A stretch of 64,000 bases of DNA from Chitinophaga silvatica (GTDB taxonomy: Bacteria; Bacteroidota; Bacteroidia; Chitinophagales; Chitinophagaceae): positions 273,368 to 337,367 of the forward strand of contig NZ_QPMM01000009.1 in NCBI RefSeq assembly GCF_003419895.1, in the 5' to 3' direction. The position numbers and the translations under genes are program-made. Position 1 is the stretch's first letter; each line of letters opens with the position of its first letter. The notes under the pieces were generated by a model. The model was not told the origin of the DNA. It was given only the letters and a program-made list of their open reading frames with translations, and searched no databases. Below, one piece after another: positions 45,561 to 54,146 of this stretch.

Positions 45561-45735
45561 TGTATCGAATGTTAATAGATAAATGACAAAGCCCAAACGT
45601 TACCTTAAGTTAGCAGTGATGGGAGGGATTGATAAAGAATATGCAATAAATGGAGATTCATATCTATAATATCACGTACGCTCATTACTTGAGCTAAACT
45701 AAAATAATCACACTAAAAAAACGAATGATATTTAT

Positions 45736-46089
45736 ATGCTGCAGACTACTAATGAAAATTTATTTAAGAAATTTTTAGAGACAATTTTATTTACGGTTGG
45801 AAGTAACGACAAATTTTATGGCCATTTATTAGAATTTTTAAATTATAGAAGAACCATTGCAAATAGAGAGGAAGTTTACAGCTTATATTCATTGCGGCGT
45901 GGTATTGGAGAAAGAACACGAGAACAATTAGAACAGTTTGATAACGTGTTAGATAGTATGCGTAGGTGTAGTTCCACTGAAGTAATGATTCATACAATTC
46001 AATTTCAATCAGAATGCTTTATGTTTTTTACAAGTTCCGATTTGAAGGAATATTTTGGATATATTGTATTTCCTTATATCGAGTCTTGA
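45736..46089 (+). CDS. Hypothetical small protein, immunity-like
   Basis: This 117-residue soluble, helical protein (FLNYRRTIANREEVYSLYSLRRG) carries no signal or known motif. It opens the immunity-only stretch. Not recognised. Confidence 0.4.
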   Translation: MLQTTNENLFKKFLETILFTVGSNDKFYGHLLEFLNYRRTIANREEVYSLYSLRRGIGERTREQLEQFDNVLDSMRRCSSTEVMIHTIQFQSECFMFFTSSDLKEYFGYIVFPYIES

Positions 46090-46298
46090 TGGAAGATGAT
46101 GTTAAAGTAACTCCTAATTTTTGCCATGTTATTTGTATTTATTCAAAGAGTACTATCCTCAGCTCAAAAGGTGTTTTTTTTTACTTGTTAATGAAGGTGT
46201 AATTACTTATATGTCGGTACTCTGATATAAAGAGAGTTGTAAAAAATAAGCGAGAGAATTCTGTGTGCATATGTATGGATTTTAAATGAAGCTTTATT

Positions 46299-46736
46299 AT
46301 GGATATTCATTCAATTACGCAATACTTGTTGAGACAAAAAATGAAATTAAAGGGTTGCAGTATATCTGAAGTGAAAAGACTGGAATGCAATTTTGACTTG
46401 AAATTTCCTCCTGCGTATAAGGAGTTTTTATATTCTATGGGTAAAGGAGCTGGGAAGTATATGCAAGGATCGTCAGTTTTTTTAAATGAGCTTTATATTA
46501 TAAAACCTGATTTTGTGGATCTGCTATCAGATCATGGACTTTCTTTACCTGATAATGCTTTTGTGTTTTGGGCTCACCAAGGTTATCAATTTGCTTTTTT
46601 TTGTATTGATGAGGGATATAATCCACCTGTGTATTTTTATTATGAAGGGGATATTTCTATTGAGAAAAAGGAAGACTCTTTAACGGATTTCTTCACAAAT
46701 CAATTATTGATGTCGGGATTCGATCTGGAAAGATGA
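46299..46736 (+). CDS. SMI1/KNR4 (SUKH) family immunity protein
   Basis: This 145-residue protein has the SUKH block EVKRLECNFDLKFPPAYKEFLYSMGKGAG and the later NAFVFWAHQGYQFAFF, matching the gene at 43889 in motif order (the two share GKGAG/GRGAG, YMQG/YMRG and FVFW-HQGY). It has no toxin beside it, so it is an orphan immunity gene or guards against foreign toxins. Confidence 0.82.
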   Translation: MDIHSITQYLLRQKMKLKGCSISEVKRLECNFDLKFPPAYKEFLYSMGKGAGKYMQGSSVFLNELYIIKPDFVDLLSDHGLSLPDNAFVFWAHQGYQFAFFCIDEGYNPPVYFYYEGDISIEKKEDSLTDFFTNQLLMSGFDLER

Positions 46737-46857
46737 ATTCCATTCCCTGTTTTAAAAATAAGAGTTCATGAATAATATAGAATAGGACAATGAAATTTTT
46801 GGAACCTCGGTAATTCAGTAATTGATAAGTAAGAGCCTTATTCCTAAACAATAATTT

Positions 46858-47373
46858 ATGAAGCATAGTTTTGTAATAATTATTCTATCTGTTTTTTTTA
46901 TTTGCTGTAATCAGAGAATAGCTGATAAAGAATCGAGTAACCAGAATTTTGATTCATCAAAAGAGGTCTTGCTTAATCCTGCGCCTGCCCAGGTACCTGT
47001 TGCCAGTGATATATCCAAATTGCAGTCAGATAGTTCCTTACTGGTTGAGAATAAGGATACGTTGGATTGTGGGGCAATTATTAATACACTATTTCATAGG
47101 AGTTTATATAAATTTCCTGTAGACAATGGATTTGAAAAGGAAGAATTAACAGCGGTAATTGAAGACGCAAAAGATTCAGTACTTTCTATTAAAATAATGC
47201 TTGTTGATACAGTAAGTAACGATCGATTAACCGTCGACTGGCTTACATTAAATTGTAAAAGCAAAGAATTTCAGACTATCCCAAAAGACGGAACAAATAA
47301 TGGAATTAGAAGAATAAAGTATGATACTAGATTTCTAGATATATTAATGAGAAAATGCGCACTTAATTATTAA
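46858..47373 (+). CDS. Lipoprotein, function unknown
   Basis: This 171-residue protein has an SPII signal ending FFICC (lipobox Cys, then NQRIADK). A low-complexity Ser/Pro linker (to about 50) leads to a small domain with two Cys residues (LDCGAI, LTLNCKSK). Not recognised. Lies among orphan immunity genes. Confidence 0.45.
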   Translation: MKHSFVIIILSVFFICCNQRIADKESSNQNFDSSKEVLLNPAPAQVPVASDISKLQSDSSLLVENKDTLDCGAIINTLFHRSLYKFPVDNGFEKEELTAVIEDAKDSVLSIKIMLVDTVSNDRLTVDWLTLNCKSKEFQTIPKDGTNNGIRRIKYDTRFLDILMRKCALNY

Positions 47374-47491
47374 TGGATTTCCTGTGGTAAGAGAATAAAC
47401 TGGTGATGTTTGGTGGATTTAGTAACCACATAGTATAATAATCTAAAAGTAAGAATGGTTATATTTTGAGATTATTTTAAACATAGAATAA

Positions 47492-47845
47492 AGTTTTACT
47501 CTTGAAAAGTTGCGTTTAGACTTATTTAGTTATTTAAACCATAGGAATTACACCATGAGTGGTGAAAATGAATTCAGTGTATCTATATCTAATATTGATA
47601 CTAATATTTATACTGAACTAATTTTGAGCCCAAAAGATAATATTCAGGTCATTTAGTATATTGTGGACTATGATATAATTAAAGGTCTCCGTTATTACTT
47701 AGTAGTTGGGATTGGCAAATATGTTGAAGATACTGAATTAGGTTTTTTTACAATAGAAAAATGTTTAGTACAATTAAAGTATAATGATGATTTAACTTTC
47801 TATGATGCAGAATTGTATATAGAAGAGTTGAGCCGACAGCGTTAA
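47492..47845 (+). pseudogene. Immunity-like gene with an in-frame stop
   Basis: One reading frame is open from 47492 to 47845 except for a TAG at 47654-47656. Before it the translation is LEKLRLDLFSYLNHRNYTMSG..., after it DYDIIKGLRYYLVVGIGKYV...ELYIEELSRQR. The two halves make a normal-looking protein of about 117 residues. A GTG at 47663 could start a 60-residue remnant. This is a decaying immunity-type gene, family unknown. Confidence 0.5.
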
Positions 47846-47859
47846 AAATTAACTGTTTT

Positions 47860-47925
47860 TTTCTTGAAATTAGGTTATACCTTTTCCTGAAATATAAATC
47901 GACTCTTATGATAAGACGTTTTTAA
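47860..47925 (+). repeat. Eroded copy of the junction stem-loop
   Basis: TTTTCCTGAAATATAAATCGACTCTTATGATAAGACGTTTTT follows the same order as the stem-loop at 31884-31945 (TCCTGAAATA, TAAATC, TTATGA, AAGGCATTTTT) but has lost the middle. It suggests that the immunity-only region was built from the same kind of cassette. Confidence 0.4.
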
Positions 47926-47971
47926 TTTATTCTATGCTCTTACTATTTAATTTACTACCTATTGCCACGAA

Positions 47972-48541
47972 ATGCTAAAAACAATATTATTGCTCTTCTT
48001 AATTTGTAGCTTCAGTTCTTGTAATGAATCACCACAATCAAGGATTAAAGGAAAAGTTGATTCTACATCAATAGAATCTATAGCTACCCCTAAATTTATT
48101 GAGCCAGCGTCCTATAGTATCTGGGATAGTATTAGTAGTAAATTTCCACTTAATACTGAACAAATTAAAAAATTAGGATTCAGTGAACTTTATATGACTG
48201 GAGAAGAGGAATCCTGGGGAGAATCATATTATAGTATAAGCGACAGCTTACGAGTAGTTATTTTGAGTTTTAATGATAAACGTGTTTGTATAAAGAAATT
48301 ATTGGTAACTGTAAACTCAAGATCAGAAACTGGGATTGAATATAAAGTGATCAGTACAGATTGTGATATTGATGCAAGTACAGAGAATGTCAGAACGAAT
48401 TTTCAACATATTAATGATACTACCTTTGCTATTGAAGAGAGACTGTATGCCAAAGGTGATGAGGACATGGAAAATCCCCAAATAACAAAAAGAAAATTCC
48501 GAATTAAAGAAAATGGAGAGATTCTGGAATTGAAGTTTTGA
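47972..48541 (+). CDS. Lipoprotein related to the N-terminal half of 57182-58147
   Basis: This 189-residue protein has an SPII signal (FSSC). The mature part, IWDSISSKFPLNTEQIKKLGF, SYYSISDSLRVVILSFNDKR, KKLLVTVNS, aligns with the lipoprotein at 57182 (IWDTIDHKSELNMNQLIRIG, SYYNLNDSVRVIVLSYTDR, KYLVTVNS). The family is unknown; two diverged members in one immunity-rich region argue for a periplasm-facing immunity role. Confidence 0.5.
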   Translation: MLKTILLLFLICSFSSCNESPQSRIKGKVDSTSIESIATPKFIEPASYSIWDSISSKFPLNTEQIKKLGFSELYMTGEEESWGESYYSISDSLRVVILSFNDKRVCIKKLLVTVNSRSETGIEYKVISTDCDIDASTENVRTNFQHINDTTFAIEERLYAKGDEDMENPQITKRKFRIKENGEILELKF

Positions 48542-48624
48542 TATATTTTTTCGAAGTAATAAAATTAAAATAACATCCAAAATATAAAATTGAGAATGTC
48601 GTACCACTTGCTAATTCATAATTT

Positions 48625-49044
48625 ATGAATTTAATAGAGCGAAATGAAGTTAGAGGATTTGGACAACCTGTTCTCTTAGGGAGAAGGTTAACTGTTTTTA
48701 ATACTTTGTTTTATGCTAATGCCAGAAATAGTATAGGTGAATTTCTAGAAGAGTTTGCTGTATCTATTGATGAATTAAAATCAGCAGTATCCTATTGTAA
48801 GAATAGAGAGTGCAAGACTTTACATCATCCAACAGATAAATATTGTGATGGTTGTATATTACGAAGTTTTGCCGAAGGTTATCAATCTACTAAAAATGAT
48901 TTCACTGAAGAGGGTGGGATATCATATTCTAAAGATGGAACTATAATTTTTTTAGGAACATTGACGGAGTTAGATGATGACGAATTTGGTCAATTGGGAT
49001 GGATTTTGGCGGAAAAGGTCGAGAAGCGTTTATTAGTCCTTTAA
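48625..49044 (+). CDS. DUF433-like protein
   Basis: This 139-residue protein contains GQPVLLGRRLTVFNTLF...EFLEEFAVSIDELKSAVSYC near the start, the layout of the DUF433 (VapB-type antitoxin-like) winged-helix family, then a Cys-rich segment (CKNRECKTLHHPTDKYCDGC) and an acidic tail. The four Cys/His positions could bind zinc. A soluble immunity role is inferred from context. Confidence 0.55.
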   Translation: MNLIERNEVRGFGQPVLLGRRLTVFNTLFYANARNSIGEFLEEFAVSIDELKSAVSYCKNRECKTLHHPTDKYCDGCILRSFAEGYQSTKNDFTEEGGISYSKDGTIIFLGTLTELDDDEFGQLGWILAEKVEKRLLVL

Positions 49045-49239
49045 AATAACTCTAGGTATTGAAAGCTCTTCTAATCTCATTTTTTAATATCAGACTCCGT
49101 AATTTTTGAAAAAAGAACCCTATGGGATAATTGAATATTTTTTAGTTAAATAATACCAATAATGAAATAGACCTAACCTGGAAACAGATAATTAGATTTG
49201 ATATGGCAAGATTTCATTTGTTGGCAAAACTTTCATGAG

Positions 49240-49575
49240 ATGATTCATTACAACATTGAAAATAAGTTTATTAGAACAGCTGCAGTTTTCTTATTTATTA
49301 TTTTTATATTCTCATGTAGCAATGAAGTGAATCTAAGAACGGGAAATGAATTAGTTGAAGTGAGTTGCCTATCATGTCATAATTATAATGAAGTCAGGAC
49401 GTTGTATCAACCATCAATTTCTAAAATGAGAAAAACGTTGCTGAGAGATTTTTTGGACTCTGTGTTAATTGATTCCAATCATAGACTCATTTTAAAACGT
49501 TTTTCAAGAATTGAGAGAGATAGTATTTATCATTATATAAAGTTTTGGAATAATGTGTATGAAGATCCAAAATGA
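49240..49575 (+). CDS. Small lipoprotein with a CxxCH heme-type motif
   Basis: The ATG at 49240 gives about 111 residues: a signal segment ending FIFSC (lipobox), then a short domain with VSCLSCHNYNE and a helical C-terminus. CxxCH is the covalent heme attachment site of cytochrome c, and the residues after it (NEVRTLYQP...LSRIERDSIYHYIKFW-like) fit a small class I cytochrome. Odd company for immunity genes: it may be an unrelated cargo gene. No toxin nearby. Confidence 0.55.
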   Translation: MIHYNIENKFIRTAAVFLFIIFIFSCSNEVNLRTGNELVEVSCLSCHNYNEVRTLYQPSISKMRKTLLRDFLDSVLIDSNHRLILKRFSRIERDSIYHYIKFWNNVYEDPK

Positions 49576-49640
49576 TATAAATGAATGAAGCTTCAAAGTA
49601 ACTGAAATTATATGATTATTAAAATATATGATAATACTTT

Positions 49641-50201
49641 ATGACCCATTATAGATTGGTGGATGATTTATCTATAAACGGAAGATGGTTTTTAGGTGAG
49701 TTAACTTCTCCGCAAATTGAAGTTGATGTCTGGGAGTATAATTCAGTGGGTCCGGTTACGGTTAGTGATTTACCCTTGTTTATTGAAGTTGCAGAAAATG
49801 GAGTGGCACTCGATTTAACGTTTGCTGCATTTGACGTGCTGATTTGTAATAGTAAATCGGCCAAAATGTTAAAGGAGAATGAGGTACAGTTATTACCTGT
49901 AAGTATAATTGGTGAGCAGGATACCGATTACTATGTAGTCATTATTTTAAATGAAGTTGATTGCATAGATAGGGAAAGCTCGGACTTTACATTGTTTGAA
50001 GAGAACGACTCTATTAGACCTGATCTGGCGGGAGAGTTTAGTAGTTTTTTTGTTATGGTAGTTAATGATGATTTATTGGGGAATTTAGATATAGTGAGGG
50101 TAAAAGGGTTTAATAATACAGTAATTATTAGTGAGCGGTTGAAAGACTCAATTGTTACTTTGGGATTGACTGGAATTAAGTTCGAATCTGTTAGTAAATA
50201 A
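49641..50201 (+). CDS. Imm11 (DUF1629) family immunity protein
   Basis: This 186-residue protein has the family layout: YRLVDDLSINGRWFLGEL near the start, VDVWEYNSVGPVTVSDLPLFIEVAENGVALDLTFAAFDVLICN in the centre, then VQLLPVSI, and a C-terminal KGFNNTVIISERLKDSI with the GxxxF end. DUF1629/Imm11 proteins neutralise polymorphic toxins in many bacteria. No toxin beside it. Confidence 0.75.
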   Translation: MTHYRLVDDLSINGRWFLGELTSPQIEVDVWEYNSVGPVTVSDLPLFIEVAENGVALDLTFAAFDVLICNSKSAKMLKENEVQLLPVSIIGEQDTDYYVVIILNEVDCIDRESSDFTLFEENDSIRPDLAGEFSSFFVMVVNDDLLGNLDIVRVKGFNNTVIISERLKDSIVTLGLTGIKFESVSK

Positions 50202-50378
50202 TATAGTTAGGATGGTATGAGAGCCTTTAAAAGATCATAAAGTATTCCTTAAAAGTAAAGAGTTATGGCTAATTTTCATAACAATACAACATTAGACAAA
50301 AATTGAAATAGGATAAAAACTATTGTTAGAATTTTTCTATTGTGGGTTATTTAGATAGTACTTGATTCTATTTCAAGT

Positions 50379-50627
50379 ATGTTGATTAGTAATCTTTTTG
50401 AAGACGATATTGAACTTGTTATGGGGTTCTATTACGTTTTGGTACCATTAGCTTTATTTATTTGCTTAATGGCTATTATTGCAATAACAACATCAAGATG
50501 GAATCAGACTAGGATGAAGTTATCGTATTTGGGCTTGTTTTTTGTCATGATCTTATTGAATTTTTATTTTTATCTGGCTAGGAATCCAAGCTTTTTTTCT
50601 GCTTATAAACAAAAGTCGAGCTTATAA
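50379..50627 (+). CDS. Small two-helix membrane protein
   Basis: This 82-residue protein has hydrophobic segments at about 15-37 and 47-66 with a basic loop between. Not recognised. Similar short membrane proteins recur here (38766, 52415, 56104). Confidence 0.4.
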   Translation: MLISNLFEDDIELVMGFYYVLVPLALFICLMAIIAITTSRWNQTRMKLSYLGLFFVMILLNFYFYLARNPSFFSAYKQKSSL

Positions 50628-50729
50628 TCCAGGAGAGAAATTGCGAATTGAAATTAGCCCACCAGATAAAAATGTTGAAACTTAATTCATTTGCCAATGA
50701 TCAAATAAGAATTTAAAATACATCAAATA

Positions 50730-51539
50730 ATGAATTCCCAAAATTTAATCCCTATAAAAAAGTTTGTGTTACTTTTATTAGTATTATCCTTTATCCCCAG
50801 TAAGGCTTCAGCCCAAGCCTTATGTAGTTTTAACCAAATCTGCTTAAAAGAACGAACTGATTTGGTTAAAGAAATTAAAGTACATCCTTCATTATCTAGT
50901 AAAGAATATGAGAATTTTCCTGTTATAGATACTTTTTTGTCTTTGAAAACATGGATAATTAATAAAACTTTCAACATAAAACATAAAGCCCCCAGTTTTT
51001 CTTTAAGGATGTTTAGGGATAATGTCTCTGATACCTTAATAATAAATAATCAAAAGTTCGATTTAAATAAAATTGTTAAGAATCAGATTGTAGCCATTGT
51101 TCACAAACTCTTTACCTTCAAACAAGGTAATGATGATTATTTATGCCTTAAGATTCTGGATGCAAGTAATGGCAGGGTTCTCACATGCTATTTAATAGTG
51201 TTTAATATAACCAACAGAAATCATGTTATATGTCTGAATGAGAAAGCAAACATTTCTGGCGCTACCTGGAAGGTGAAAGAGAATCTGATCACAGATCAGG
51301 ACAATGATGGTTTGCTAGAGTTAAATCTTAGTGATTCATTGAATATCAGATCATATCTCATATCTCCTACAACCTTAATTAAAACTGATAAATGTTTAGT
51401 CTTAGAACAAGTAGATGATTTAAGGTTTTGTGTTGATTTAAAACGATCTAACTGGTATTTTAATATAGGAAATTATCTGTCGAAGTGTGGTAGATGCAGG
51501 TTTGATTTTAATGAAGTAATACCAGAGTCAAGTTATTAA
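50730..51539 (+). CDS. Exported protein, function unknown
   Basis: This 269-residue protein has a clear signal peptide (cleavage near KASAQ). Several Cys residues (CSFNQIC near the start, KCGRC near the end) and a DQDNDGLLEL stretch resembling a calcium-binding loop are visible. No domain recognised. A periplasmic or secreted role is implied. Confidence 0.45.
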   Translation: MNSQNLIPIKKFVLLLLVLSFIPSKASAQALCSFNQICLKERTDLVKEIKVHPSLSSKEYENFPVIDTFLSLKTWIINKTFNIKHKAPSFSLRMFRDNVSDTLIINNQKFDLNKIVKNQIVAIVHKLFTFKQGNDDYLCLKILDASNGRVLTCYLIVFNITNRNHVICLNEKANISGATWKVKENLITDQDNDGLLELNLSDSLNIRSYLISPTTLIKTDKCLVLEQVDDLRFCVDLKRSNWYFNIGNYLSKCGRCRFDFNEVIPESSY

Positions 51540-51565
51540 TTTAGAATGAGTTTAAAATTTAATGG

Positions 51566-51865
51566 ATGGAAGTTGAGAAAATTGACTGGCAATTTGTAAC
51601 TGATTTTATCGTGGAAGTTTTATCAAAGGTACAAGTGTATTTGGATCAGGAAGCTATTAATACAATAACAATGTATTTAACTTACGACGAATACGAAATG
51701 GCATTTGAGATTTTGTATCTTAAAATAATGGAATTACAAAATACACCTCCTATTAACCTGGCTAAAAGCCTGGAGGTAGGGAAACTATTAAAATTAGATG
51801 AGTATGCTGTTTTTGACGGGGGCTTTTGGAATAAATTTGAGCATTATATAATTAAACATCAATGA
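51566..51865 (+). CDS. MafI-family immunity protein
   Basis: This 99-residue protein matches the MafI outline: a helical start, then MYLTYDEYEMAFEILYLKIMEL, ILYLKIMELQNTPPINLAKSLEVGKLL. MafI proteins protect against MafB toxins. No MafB toxin is in the window. The ATG at 51566 is used because the one at 51562 runs into a stop. Confidence 0.65.
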   Translation: MEVEKIDWQFVTDFIVEVLSKVQVYLDQEAINTITMYLTYDEYEMAFEILYLKIMELQNTPPINLAKSLEVGKLLKLDEYAVFDGGFWNKFEHYIIKHQ

Positions 51866-51889
51866 ATTGCAACTTCTAATAGATTGTTT

Positions 51890-52279
51890 ATGAACGAATT
51901 GGATAAAACCTTAGGTTTATTCGTAGATCACCTGGTGGCAAGATTTAGAGCTGAACTTGTGTTGAAAAGTATCCTGGATGTCAATGTCAGACTAGAAAAG
52001 CATTATGAAAAACAAAAAGTTCAATTCATTATAGAAGTAATAGCCTTAAATTATCAAGCACGCGAAGATAGTTACTATGACGAATATGGCCCTGTGCTTT
52101 CCATTACATTAAATACACAAGATAAGAAGTCGACAATCGAGTTTTTAATAATTAGATCTCATGGTCCGATACTTTATGAGAAGATAGTAGAGTTTGAGGA
52201 AGAACTAAATATAGAGTTAAAATTCCTGGAGACGGAAGTTTTATTAATGAATTTTCTGGTTGCATTATATCTTAATTAA
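51890..52279 (+). CDS. Hypothetical soluble protein, immunity-like
   Basis: Starting at the ATG of MNELDKTLG (51890; a TTG two codons upstream is the alternative), about 129 residues, acidic, mixed helix and strand. No motif, signal or membrane segment. It follows MafI by 24 bases. Confidence 0.4.
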   Translation: MNELDKTLGLFVDHLVARFRAELVLKSILDVNVRLEKHYEKQKVQFIIEVIALNYQAREDSYYDEYGPVLSITLNTQDKKSTIEFLIIRSHGPILYEKIVEFEEELNIELKFLETEVLLMNFLVALYLN

Positions 52280-52284
52280 AATAT

Positions 52285-52431
52285 ATGACTACAATGGAGG
52301 ATGTTTATCAGGGAATGGACATTGGTTGGTATGCCTTGGATAACGAAATGAATCTGGCAATGTTTCTTTCGGGAGGAGGCTTACCATTATCTGTATTAAT
52401 AGCAAGTGAAAGTGATGGGCGGTGCGATTGA
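52285..52431 (+). pseudogene. N-terminal fragment of an immunity protein
   Basis: Open frame of 48 residues containing DIGWYALDNEMNLAMFLSGGGLPL, the recurring opening of a Bacteroidota immunity-protein group (IGWxALDxxxNxAxFxSGG). It stops at 52431, overlapping the next small gene, so the rest of the protein has been lost. Confidence 0.5.
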
Positions 52432-52606
52432 TTCTGTATTAATTATTGCTTTAATAACTACCATTATTATCCTGGGTACTATTTTTATAAGTTTGAAAAA
52501 TAGAATCAAAAAGAACTGGGTGTTGGCTTTATTATTAATTATACTGATTCCTGTCGTCTTTTATTTTGTATGTAATAGAATTATTAACATAATTGGAAAT
52601 CTTTAA
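52415..52606 (+). CDS. Small two-helix membrane protein
   Basis: From the ATG at 52415, 63 residues: helices at about 4-25 and 34-56 separated by a basic loop (SLKNRIKKNW). It overlaps the preceding fragment by 17 bases. Not recognised. Confidence 0.35.
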   Translation: MGGAIDSVLIIALITTIIILGTIFISLKNRIKKNWVLALLLIILIPVVFYFVCNRIINIIGNL

Positions 52607-52633
52607 GAAAGCTTGATAATTAATATACCCGTT

Positions 52634-53080
52634 ATGAAATACTTATGCGCAACTGTTTTATTAATCCTATTTACCTTAAAATCATTTTGTTGCAGCTGTA
52701 TTGGTTTTAATTCTGTAGAAAGTGGATTAAAAAATTCGGATGTGGTATTTGTGGGCAAGGTATTATCGAAAGAAATAATTGATCTTTCAGATCCGCTATA
52801 CCCGCAAATGCTATTTCAACAAGTAAAGTTAAAATTTCTTGTTACTAAAGCTTATAAAGGAAAAGTCAAAAGCGATACTCTCACTGTTATTACTGGTATG
52901 GGAAAAGGTGATTGTGGATATCCATTTGAAATGAATAAAAATTATATTGTTTATTCCTCCTATTATAGGAATGTGGATAAACGAAGAAAAAAGGATAAAA
53001 GATTTCTAAGCACAGATATTTGCCAAAGAACAAGAAGTTCAGATGACAAAGACGAAATAATAGCGCTTGAGAATAGTTGA
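52634..53080 (+). CDS. TIMP/netrin-like exported protein
   Basis: The ATG at 52634 gives 148 residues with a signal peptide ending near SFCC. The mature N-terminus reads CSCIGFNSVESGLKNSDVVFVGKVLSKE, the opening of the TIMP/NTR (OB-fold) family, followed by VTKAYKGK, TGMGKGDCGYPF and a C-terminal Cys (ICQRTR). In eukaryotic TIMPs the N-terminal Cys chelates the catalytic zinc of metalloproteases. The presence of a metzincin-like toxin in the same array makes an inhibitor role worth testing, but many bacterial NTR proteins have unknown roles. Confidence 0.65.
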   Translation: MKYLCATVLLILFTLKSFCCSCIGFNSVESGLKNSDVVFVGKVLSKEIIDLSDPLYPQMLFQQVKLKFLVTKAYKGKVKSDTLTVITGMGKGDCGYPFEMNKNYIVYSSYYRNVDKRRKKDKRFLSTDICQRTRSSDDKDEIIALENS

Positions 53081-53278
53081 TGTATTAATAAAATTTGTAA
53101 CTCAATTCTTCAAAAAAATTGGACCAGTGCCATTTTGGAGAGATCATAGAACTATTGAGTCCTGCTGTCGAAAAAACTAAGGTGTTTAGTGGATTGATGA
53201 TAGTATTACTGTGTAGATATTGAATCGTGTTACCAGTATAACCCTAATGTTAACTAATGAATTTATTTTTACTATTGT

Positions 53279-53578
53279 ATGGCAATAGATATTTACAAAA
53301 GAAAAGACACCAGGAATCTACGTTTTCAAATCACAGATCAATTGTATAATTCTATTGAAGATACTATAATTGCTCAATTTCAGAAGAAAACAGGTGTCTA
53401 TATTGATAATTATGGCACTACTATATTAACTTTCCAACATGCCAGAATTTTGAAAGAATTATTGGAGGTAGAAAGCAAATCTGCAGGTAATGATGTCAGT
53501 AAAGAAACAGAAATGTTAATAGCTTTTCTTAGTGATGTATATAATAATGAAACAGACTTAGATCTTATTGGTGACTAA
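53279..53578 (+). CDS. Hypothetical soluble protein, immunity-like
   Basis: 99 residues, mixed alpha/beta, with YKRKDTRNLRFQITDQLYNSI near the start and an acidic C-terminus. No signal, no known family. Context suggests immunity. Confidence 0.4.
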   Translation: MAIDIYKRKDTRNLRFQITDQLYNSIEDTIIAQFQKKTGVYIDNYGTTILTFQHARILKELLEVESKSAGNDVSKETEMLIAFLSDVYNNETDLDLIGD

Positions 53579-53629
53579 TTCTATTTGTACAAGATGGTTA
53601 TATAACTACATTCAAATTCTAACCACGAA

Positions 53630-54064
53630 ATGAATTGGATTAAAGACTATATAATAACTTTCGTGGGCTTAGGGCTTATCGACTATTTATTATATACTGC
53701 AATGATCAGAAAATTGATCGACCAATATGTAGAAACAAAACGTATAATGAAGCACTCAAATTATACAAAAGGAATTATTATTGGTTATGAAGAAGGAAAA
53801 AATTGGGATGAAGATACTGTATACTCCCCTATAGTTAGATTTGCAGACAAAGAAAGTGTTATACATACAAAAACTTCCGATGAAGAAAAGTTCACTAAAA
53901 ATCAATTGCGTAAGAAAGTAGATGTTTACTACGACAATGATTTTAGTAGAATTATTGTGGATACCGGGAATCTGCTATTCTTTAAATTTAGTTTGATTTT
54001 ATTTGCAATTGGTGTTGGCCTTGTCGTAAATATTGGAACCATCTATTCTGCGTTATTTGAGTAG
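53630..54064 (+). CDS. DUF3592-like membrane protein
   Basis: This 144-residue protein has two membrane segments, at about 8-26 and 118-138, with a soluble domain between them: KGIIIGYEEGKNWDEDTVYSPIVRFADKES and KVDVYYDNDFSRIIVD fit the DUF3592 beta domain. Similar proteins often occur near polymorphic toxins in Bacteroidota. Function unknown. Confidence 0.6.
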   Translation: MNWIKDYIITFVGLGLIDYLLYTAMIRKLIDQYVETKRIMKHSNYTKGIIIGYEEGKNWDEDTVYSPIVRFADKESVIHTKTSDEEKFTKNQLRKKVDVYYDNDFSRIIVDTGNLLFFKFSLILFAIGVGLVVNIGTIYSALFE

Positions 54065-54111
54065 TGTTAAAGTTGTCAAGATAAAATAATTCCCCTTAAG
54101 CTTTTGATTTA

Positions 54112-54119
54112 TAGTTTTG
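54112..54119 (+). promoter_or_regulatory. Exact TAnnTTTG -7 element
   Basis: TAGTTTTG lies 27 bases before the ATG at 54147 and matches the Bacteroidota -7 consensus exactly. No convincing TTG was found at the expected distance upstream, so this is a weak call. Confidence 0.3.
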
Positions 54120-54146
54120 TAAATCAATTTTTGTTGAAAAATCACC

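Noticed and set aside
46014..46202. A 62-residue frame overlapping the gene at 45736
   Set aside because: It lacks any motif, and a frameshift joining the two did not give a convincing single protein.
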